The notes beneath the pieces are model-generated. The model saw only the letters and a program-made list of their open reading frames with translations. It had not been told where the DNA came from and did not search any database. From Rugalucina vietnamica (taxonomy: Eukaryota > Mollusca > Bivalvia > Lucinida > Lucinidae), in contig OZ024883.1 in the NCBI GenBank assembly GCA_964017185.1, positions 40,850,395 through 40,914,394 of the forward strand: DNA of 64,000 bases, in the 5' to 3' direction. The stretch's first letter is position 1, and every line of letters begins with the position of its first letter. This document shows, in pieces, positions 56,948-64,000 of this stretch. Both the position numbers and the translations under genes were made by a program.

Positions 56948-57213
56948 TCGACCATTCATTTGTTACCACGGCCCCCACCTACGGGGAAGGGTGGGGATAG
57001 CTGGGCAATTACTTTTTTAGTGTCCCCGCAGTGCAGGGGGAATGATGGGGTTTTGACATCCTTACCCCAGGGAGATTTTCTATTGCAAAGGGCAGGGCAA
57101 AGAGCAAAGTTTTGACCTCGAGTTGTACCTTGGGGATGGGGTTTATAGCAGGGCACTTAAAGCAGTAAAGTCCCCGTAGGTTGGGGAGCAGTGGTTACAA
57201 ATGACTGGTGCAT
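56948..57213. mobile_element. TIR element with CCAGTCATTTGTAACC ends, copy 2
   Basis: ACCATTCATTTGTTACCACG at the left and GTGGTTACAAATGACTGGTG at the right; subterminal CCCCCACCTACGGGGAAGGG matches copy 1 at 6419 almost exactly. Confidence 0.7.
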
Positions 57214-57483
57214 AAATGCATACAAAGAAACAGAATTTTAGTCCCTCTCTCTTTCTTATAACCAGAATGTACAAATTCCACATTTTAAAATACAAAGAAA
57301 ATCTAAAAAAAAAAAAAAAAAAATTCTCACACATGCATCTGATAAACTATGTAACATAAAAACGCTAATGTAAAACAATTATAAAACTTCAAACACACAA
57401 CAAAATATAAAATCTACAAACAGCAAAATTAAAATGATTGTTTCAAAATGGATAGTCTTAAGTAGTAAAATAATACAAAAAGT

Positions 57484-57702
57484 TGTGGAAAACCAACAAT
57501 TTGAGCTTCCGACCAGGTCCGACACAAACCAGCATGTACAGTCACAGAAGCAGGCTAGAAGCTTGAAGTGTCGGATTTAAGAAGAAGAGGGATTGTAGTA
57601 CTATCCGTTAGCAAAAACAAAGGCGCTGATCAGCTGTGCAGTTACTGCACAGCTGATCTGCGTCTTTGTTTTTGCACATGCAGATTGTTGGTTTTCTACA
57701 GT
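57484..57702 (+). mobile_element. Hairpin MITE, copy 9, variant ends and long flanking repeat
   Basis: The body and hairpin (CAAAGGCGCTGATCAGCTGT ... complement) are clear but the TGAGCC ends are missing; the inverted ends are GGAAAACCAACAAT and its complement. A 27-bp imperfect direct repeat (GTAGTAAAATAATA...AAGTTGTGG) borders both sides, far longer than the 2 bp at other copies. Confidence 0.7.
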
Positions 57703-57749
57703 AGTAAAATAATATCAAAGTTGTGGATAAGTTAACTGCCATTAATATA

Positions 57750-58439
57750 TACTGAACAAAAAAAGAAACGCAACAACAGGCCACCAAAGATTTTCGAATT
57801 TAACGGCATAACTTTGATAATTTCAAGTCTGTTGCTGTATGATTCACATTTATAGGATGTTAGGGTATATCATGCAAAAATCTGATTTTCATTTCGATAA
57901 AAATTGAACGAGATTTTTTTCTCGTCCTAAATAATGCAAATCGGGAAAGATTTGCTCTGCGCATGCGCACACTTTTGAACCTCCAAATCATCAAGAAACA
58001 ATGTCAGCTGCTCCCTAATTAAAATTCATGAAAAAGAAATAAAGTTCCACGACACACAAGCTCGTAATTAAAACCATCAAAATCCCTATATGTTTAATTG
58101 AAAGGGGGATAATTTCAATTTTATTTGCTTTATTTCTTTAAAGTGTGAGTTATCTGCTGAGTGGTACATTGCGATTTTGAATGGGGGTTTATAGCGGATT
58201 TAAATCGTACCATAACTTTAATGCTTGCGCATGCGCACTGTGTGGTATACTACTTTCAGCATGTCTATGGTCGGCATCCAATAACTCCGGTAATACTCAT
58301 CAAAATGAAAATCGGTTTGTTGTATTCGGAAGCCTACTATCTCATGCAGAAGTAGAAAAATGCAATAATTTCTGATTGTATCATAGTTTGCTCAAAATTT
58401 AGTGGAATATAATTGTTTCGTTTCTTTTTTTGTTCAGTA
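57750..58439. mobile_element. 690-bp Tc1/mariner-like MITE
   Basis: TACTGAACAAAAAAAGAAAC with an exact inverted complement at the right and TA on each side. Internal GCGCATGCGCAC strings occur near both ends. No transposase frame. Confidence 0.75.
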
Positions 58440-58888
58440 TACATAAGACACAGGCATTCTGCCCATTATGCATGATTTGCATGTCTGAAATAACAAAAAA
58501 AAGTTGCAAGTACCTTGTCAAAGAACATTATTTACTCCCCAATTTTTTTTTACGTGTGGTTATATCATATTTATTACATGACATACTGTATTCGTTCTAA
58601 TTATGCACATCGTCTAATAAGCGCACAACCTGGCCGTTTCCGAAAAGAATGTGCATAAGCGGACATTGCTCGCCTAGCATATTGATATATTTAACAAAAT
58701 TTTTACACACAAATAAGGTATTAGCTGCATTAAAATAACTTCACCTTAAATATACTATTTATTTTGCAGCCATTGGAACACTTAAATGACATCATTATTG
58801 CTATTTTTGACATGATTAGTAGTGTGTGCTAATTAGAACCATAGTTTGTTGCCTTAACTTAAATTTATTTTGAACTAGAAAATGTGTT

Positions 58889-60452
58889 TATGAAACACTA
58901 TGCCCCCAACTGGTAAGCCACTTTCAAGATGTAAAAATGTCCAAAAAATGACTAAGTTCAAATTGTAAAAAAAGTGACAAAAATTAATCTGAGGAGTATA
59001 TCCCAAACACATGCATATCTTCAAAGCATGGTCACAATGTCTGCAAAAGTATCGGTATTAAATTGTAGGAGGAGTTGCGCACACAAGGTACCCTCTATCC
59101 ATCCACTAAAATGCCCGAAAAAATGACTAAGTTAAATTGTAAAAAAAATGACAAAAAAATATAGCAAAAGTGAGCAAAGCTCACATACCCCCGGCAGTAG
59201 CCATCAGAGTTCATACCACTTTGAGACAAAAAGCAGATTACAGAAAAAGGTATACATCTAGTCATCAAATGAATACCCAGGTGTACTGTCCGCTTCTACA
59301 AAGATCATAATCTTGTTTTCAGTAATACTCAATAGTAATAGAGTTGGTCATTCTGAACATGCATATAAAATTTGAAGTCTCTAACTCTTATACAGACTGA
59401 GCTGATATGATGGAAAAATTTCTCAATTCTAGGTTTAGTAGGTCCTGGGAAATCTTTGACACAAAAAGGTGCAGATTTGTATAGGAGTGAGAGATGGGAA
59501 AAGAAACAAAGTAAAAAAAGAAGACAAAAGTTAACCACAGAATCATAATCTTGTTTTCAGTAATAGAGTTGGTCATTCTGAACATGCATATAAAATTTGA
59601 AGTCTCTAAGTCTTTTACAGACTGAGCTGATAAGATGGAAAAATTTCTCAGATAGAGAGAAAAATGGATAAATAAAGGGAATGATAAGCCGCAGATTGTT
59701 GATTCTCAAATACACAATACAACTTGATATACCCAAGCTTTGTACCAAATTTTAAAATTCTAGGTTAAGTAGTTCCTGAGAAAACTTTGACACAAAAAAA
59801 GTTTACAGACAGACAAACAGACGGAAAAAGCAAAAACTATATACCCCCTAATACTTTGTATGCCGGGGGTATAATAATCCAAGGATTATATCCAAACCAC
59901 ATGCATATCTTCAATGCCCATAATACAAGTAAAGTTTTAAATGAATTGGCATGAAACTGTAGGAGAAGTTGCGCACACAAGGTACCCATTGCCCATTCAC
60001 TTTCATTGTCAAAATCCCCGAAAAATGGCTAAGTTCAAATTGCGAAAAAAGTGATAAAAATTAATCTGAGGATAATATCCAAACCACATGCATATCTTCA
60101 AAGCATGGTCACAAAATCTGTAAAGCTTCAAGAGAATCGGAATAAAACTGTAGGAGGAGTTGGGCACACAAGGTATCCACTATCTATTCACTTTATCAAG
60201 AATTAAAAAGGGAAATAACTCTAACAGAATTGGCCCCTAGCCCCTGGAATTTACCTGAAAGAAATAAATATGGGTCCTCTTAATTTTCATATACAAGCTT
60301 CATACCAAATTTCAAGATCCTAGCTCTAACGGTTCCTGACCGAGTGCTCACGCATCACAGACTGACTGACTGACTGCACTCACTCACTGCACTGCACGGA
60401 CAGACCCAAACCAATATGCCCCCTCAACTTCTTCCAAAGTTGGGGGCATAAA
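58889..60452 (-). mobile_element. Family D repeat, copy 3
   Basis: The right end AACTTCTTCCAAAGTTGGGG with GCATA is the family hairpin; GACTGACTGACTGCACTCAC precedes it. The left end reads TATGAAACACTATGCCCCC. Units of roughly 160-220 bp with CCACATGCATATCTTCAAAG. A complete family C copy sits inside. Confidence 0.6.
59161..59875 (-). mobile_element. Family C repeat, copy 2, nested in family D
   Basis: GCAAAAGTGAGCAAAGCTCA, CATACCCCCGGC at the left; ACGGAAAAAGCAAAAACTAT and GCCGGGGGTATAA at the right. Two units remain. Family D sequence continues on both sides. Confidence 0.75.
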
Positions 60453-60524
60453 AATTAAGTGCACTGTGCGCTAACTAGAATGAATATGGTAATCATCATG
60501 AAAACATGCCCGTGAAATGTGTAC

Positions 60525-60680
60525 CTCTTCATACCCCACTTTATATAGCAAAACTGGGGTATGCATGGGTATACCTATTTTTCTTATTTTTGATTCAAAA
60601 CATACATTGTGGTTACTCGTTAGAACCGCCTCCGCGAGGCAGTTCTAACGTGTACCCACAATGTATGTTTTGATAAAAAA
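60525..60680 (-). mobile_element. foldback element, copy 2
   Basis: ATACCCCACTTTATATAGC, then arms CAAAACATACATTGTGG and GTTAGAACCGCCTC with their complement, centre CCGCGAGG. Opposite orientation to 18532-18715. Confidence 0.65.
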
Positions 60681-60689
60681 TATCAAAAA

Positions 60690-61470
60690 CTTTCTGATGA
60701 AATTTTCAATTTTTACACCTGAAAAAATATCTCTGTGTATTGCATGGCCAAGTTTTCATAATAATCTACTTTTAAACAGAGACGCCATATCACAAGACAA
60801 AATATTGTAATACTATACTGAATGAGACAGTTAGCCTACAAAAAATCGTGAACATACAATTAGATATATCAACACGTCTGAACACTCCAAATTTGACACT
60901 ATGGCACCATTTGGGATTTCTAAGCACCATTTTGTGTACTAGCAAACCACATCAAATGAATGGCAATTAAAGCGGCTTTTAAGTTTTTCTTGCAATCAAC
61001 AAATGCAGTTCAAAAGCATCAGAAACAGTATTCGTTGTCATGTATTCAAGACAATTTGAAATAAAATTCTTTGTTTCTGATAGCCACATTTGTTGATTGC
61101 CACGCCAGTTTTTCATTTCACCATATCCAGGTAGTAAGTCTCATACAAGCTAGATGGGTTCAACCGGACTACTTTCATCCACTTTTAAACATTAGCGCCT
61201 CAATTACAACATGTAACAATTTAGTCCAGACAAAACAGTTGATAATACACGATCTTGTAAGATTCTGACAAATCTCTATCTCTGATTCATTGCGCTTCCC
61301 TGTGAAGTAACTTTGTCTCCACTAAAAATTTTGTGTCAGGTCATAACTGTGTTTCTTGCACACCAGATAGAGAAATCCGACGTTTTACCCCATGTGAGAA
61401 ATTCTTATCTCACCCTCGTTATCTCACCCTGGTCGCACCCCACATTAAAGTGTTCTTTTTAAACATTGGT
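60690..61470. other. no gene seen
   Basis: AT-rich DNA. A 65-codon frame near 61071 and a 76-codon frame near 61333 have no recognisable content. Confidence 0.4.
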
Positions 61471-61475
61471 TGTAA

Positions 61476-61560
61476 AGGACGTCACGTATTTTCCTCGCTA
61501 AGCGCACATGTCACAATGACGTCAAAACGTTTAACTTCAAAATGGCGGACGCCACGATTG
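61476..61560. promoter_or_regulatory. CRE and YY1-like sites
   Basis: GGACGTCACG at about 61479, a perfect TGACGTCA at 61516-61523 and AAAATGGCGGAC (YY1-like) at about 61540. The cluster resembles a TATA-less promoter. The ATG within the YY1-like site opens only ten codons before TAG, so no coding gene is proposed. Confidence 0.3.
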
Positions 61561-61642
61561 TAGCATTTTTCTAGGTAAATAGTATGAAAACCAAGCTTCG
61601 CCGCATTAAGGCGTGCAAGAAAAAGAATCCATCATGCGTGTA

Positions 61643-61748
61643 AGGTATGGATAGACAAATCTGTCCCTCGGGTCACAGTTTGGCATCACTCGGCGAGCCT
61701 CGTGATGCCAAAATGTGACCCTCGGTACAGATTTGTCTATCCATACCT
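61643..61748. repeat. 106-bp near-perfect palindrome
   Basis: Arms AGGTATGGATAGACAAATCT, GT...GGGTCACAGTTTGGCATCAC and complement, centred near CGGCGAGCCTCG. CpG-rich at the centre. Confidence 0.75.
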
Positions 61749-62886
61749 GACACTCCTGTAAGATTCTTATAGTATACTTCATAAGCTGGTACTGGGTCAT
61801 AACTTCGTGTCAGGCTCACTAATGTTAATACTGTCATCACCAATAGGGCTTTCACTGAAAAACACATTGATATATAAATACATGTAATATGACACACACA
61901 CTGCCAGAAAAAAAATTGACCCTTCCATGTACACCCAAATAAAACATTTTTCATGCTCAACTTAGTTCATAGCTTGACATAGCTTATGTACTTAGCGTCA
62001 ATGAAAAACTACTAGTAAATCAGGTTCAATTTACACATGACAATATTTGGTTCATTCTGTAAAGACAACTGCCAATACTTCAGCATTCATTTTCATGGCA
62101 TAGAATGCCATCCACTATTGCCATTGAAAACGGTGCTCATCACAGCCAAAAATATTATACGCAGTCCTTGACAAATGTCAGAAGCTTCCATTGAAATGTA
62201 TGGGGAAATGCAAAATTGGGGTACTACCTAAACGTAAGGTCCTGTATTCCGGCAGTCGATGCAAAAATGTTAATCAATTTGATGGCGTTTTCACTTCGGG
62301 TGTTAGAGACATAAGAAGACATGACGACTTGTGAAAATAGTGTTTTCTAGTTCTCAAAAATTCCGAAAATTACAAATTGCAGGTGTTGCACGTGCACCAT
62401 AGTTCCAGGGCTAGTGGAATTGTTGAATGTCTCTAAATCAATTTGCTGCTGACCAGAGTCATGAATGATACTGTAATTTTTGAAAGACATTTTATATTTT
62501 TCAAAATATCGAAATTTTAGTGGTGGTAACTTTTCATTGACGCTGACTATATTTCTTATAGTTGGAATGGCCAGAATCAATTAAATTTTCAGGCACAAGG
62601 CCGGCCTCAAAACTAGTTATTTATCCTGCACAAATCAATTAACTTGAGAATTAAAATTGAACTCCTTGTTTATAGCGCTAAAAAGATTGAAATTCTGAAG
62701 TAAACTTGATCTTAAAAGTTTAAAGCATACTTGATCTTTATATCAATGCCTAAATTTTACAAAAGTTTTCAGTACATGTATTTAATTACAACATGGCTCC
62801 TTCTTAGATAATGTTCCCTTATAAACATTTGGGATAGTATGTAGAAAAGGCACAGGTGAAAAATTTTTACAAAGTCAATACTACTC
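61749..62886. other. no gene firmly seen
   Basis: AT-rich. A 77-codon minus-strand frame at 62347-62580 has some protein-like composition but no splice support. This may be 3' UTR or downstream DNA of the minus-strand exon at 62887. Confidence 0.35.
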
Positions 62887-63068
62887 TTACAATGATCCTG
62901 AAATTGTCTCCCTTTGAACTGCTTTCCTATACTGTAGATGCTCTTGTTCAAGACTAATCACACACTTCAGAATAGCGTTGATCATCTCAAAACAAGATTT
63001 GGTGTCCTCAATCTCGATAGGGGCGGAGAATTTGGTCCCGGCGTATACCTCCAATGCACCACAAGCAT
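62887..63068 (-). CDS. terminal coding exon of an unknown minus-strand gene
   Basis: On the minus strand, after TTTTTCTCAACAG, the frame reads (D)ACGALEVYAGTKFSAPIEIE, DTKSCFEMINAILKCVISLE and QEHLQYRKAVQRETISGSL then TAA. One codon is split at the acceptor. The predicted helices and low-frequency residues (Cys, Trp-free) look protein-like. I do not know the family. The gene would extend past the right edge of the window. Two degraded copies of the exon start lie upstream (63300-63417 and 63480-63543), which supports a real, duplicated exon. Confidence 0.5.
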
Positions 63069-63299
63069 CTGTTGAGAAAAAGGAGTTATAAATTATTACT
63101 GATTGCACAAATAATTAGCAAACCAGTTGGCCAGGAAGGAAAATCAATTCTACTTGGAACAGTTTAACAGTGCGGACAAGCCCAAAGACTACTTTTACCG
63201 TTACATGCATATTGATTATTCAAATGACCTGCGATTCTCAGTAGTTTTGGTTTTCCTGTCCAGCCATTTTGCTATATGTTTGTGCAATCAGTAATATAA

Positions 63300-63417
63300 A
63301 AATCAATTTTCTCGATTAAAATTGAGCTCATTATGTCGAAACATGATTTTGTGTCCTCAAACTCCATCGGAACAGAGACATTGGTCCTGGCTCACACCTG
63401 CAACACACCACAAGCAT
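63300..63417 (-). pseudogene. decayed copy of the 63-kb exon, first
   Basis: TCTCTCAACAG|ATGCTTGTGG keeps the acceptor, and AGGACACAAAATCATGTTT matches the intact exon, but the frame hits TGA after eight codons. Confidence 0.6.
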
Positions 63418-63479
63418 CTGTTGAGAGAAAAACAAATATCAAAGACAAGACTTTTGGTTAAAATTAGCGGTGAACTTCA

Positions 63480-63543
63480 CAAAACATGATTGTGTGTCCT
63501 AAAACTCTTTCGAAACAGAAAAGTTGGTCCCAGCGTATACCAT
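63480..63543 (-). pseudogene. decayed copy of the 63-kb exon, second
   Basis: CAACAG|ATGGTATACGCTGGG lacks the first 17 or so bases of the exon body and has TAG after GAGTTT. Intron sequence near the acceptor is also alike. Confidence 0.5.
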
Positions 63544-64000
63544 CTGTTGAGAGTTTTAAAAAGTCTGAAACATTCTATCTCAATAAATGTCTTATTTTGT
63601 TCATTTTATTCATTTAACACATTCTTAAAGTAAGAACATTATAGGTCTATCATACCTTTACTGATTTCAATTTAAAAGACAGTTTCAATGGACCCTAAAG
63701 ATAGCATTATAACGACGTTGAATTGTGTATTAAAGCATTTTGATTTTCATTCTTCTTGACTTGAAAGGAATGACTCAACTAAAATGCACCAGGATGCTTG
63801 CAAAGTCCATATACATGTATCCTTTATATTCATCTGTTGCATGAAGAATGAACAGCATAAAACAACATGTAACATAAGAAAGGGTTGACTTTATAAAAGC
63901 AAAAAGTGTAGGGAAAATAAAATTGAAAATGTATAAAGAAAAAGAAAACACTATTTTGGGCTTGGAGGTACAGATTTAATTGGCAAACAGTGCTTCAGCT
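63544..64000. other. right edge, no feature
   Basis: AT-rich, presumably intron of the minus-strand gene. Confidence 0.35.

Larger units (their letters stand above)
58586..60495. mobile_element. possible TIR element, interrupted by family D
   Basis: TACTGTATTCGTTCTAATTA at 58589 and the inverted AACTAGAATGAATATGGTA at about 60474-60492 look like TIRs, with GCGCAC just inside on each side. Nearly all of the space between 58889 and 60452 is family D. Alternative right end: GCTAATTAGAACCATAG near 58830. Weak. Confidence 0.35.

Noticed and set aside
61333..61563. 76-codon ORF across the CRE/YY1 cluster
   Set aside because: No splice signals, no domain, and its end overlaps promoter-like DNA.
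62347..62580. 77-codon minus-strand ORF as an exon
   Set aside because: Protein-like in part but with no acceptor in frame; left as unannotated.

Overview
The window looks like a stretch of animal nuclear DNA, most likely from a bivalve mollusc. The evidence is split codons and GT-AG introns around a conserved spliceosomal gene, very low coding density, tRNA-derived SINEs, DIRS/Ngaro-type tyrosine-recombinase retrotransposons, and several repeat families of a style common in bivalve genomes (terminal hairpin, a CGTC/CTGT stretch, then noncoding tandem units). The species assignment is inference. There is no bacterial or phage organisation.

Host genes are sparse. The two last coding exons of a CWC15 orthologue (3680-3786 and 5763-5883, plus strand) are the only firm host gene. 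Weaker host signals are a Cys-rich exon at 9505-9637, a PARP14-like exon with an in-frame TGA at 13104-13570, an intronless 168-codon ORF at 47148-47654, and a minus-strand terminal exon at 62887-63068 with two decayed upstream copies.

Layout. 0.16-2.5 kb: large repeat family A (456-bp tandem units). 3-6 kb: end of CWC15, whose last two introns each carry a hairpin MITE close to the 3' splice site. 6.4-12.3 kb: MITEs, SINEs, family C and an inverted family A copy. 13-19 kb: PARP-like exon, more hairpin MITEs, family E (156-bp units), a foldback and family D with a nested MITE. 19.4-26.7 kb: a duplicated ~335-bp block flanks a broken Ngaro-like gag/RT element, a LINE fragment and a 2.7-kb TIR element with TTA flanks. 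26.8-35.5 kb: family A copies (one carrying a foldback insertion) and family D. 36-39.3 kb: two TIR elements. 40.65-45.0 kb: a 110.7-bp minisatellite of about 39 units with higher-order organisation. 45.6-47.7 kb: a SINE with a perfect 13-bp target duplication, then the orphan ORF. 47.9-52.3 kb: a nearly complete Ngaro-type element with split direct repeats A1...B1-A2-B2, a gag-like ORF, RT-RNase H and a tyrosine recombinase, with two frameshifts. 52.6-64 kb: family A (inverted), a cluster of hairpin MITEs one of which is split by a 1.3-kb TIR element, a Tc1/mariner-like element, and a nest in which a family C copy sits inside a family D copy.

The genes do not form a pathway. The window is mainly a record of nested transposition. 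The strongest signals for follow-up are the hairpin MITE family (2-bp target duplications of variable sequence), the architecture shared by families A-E, and the G-rich 110.7-bp array whose flank recurs in miniature, inverted, at 13.85 kb.
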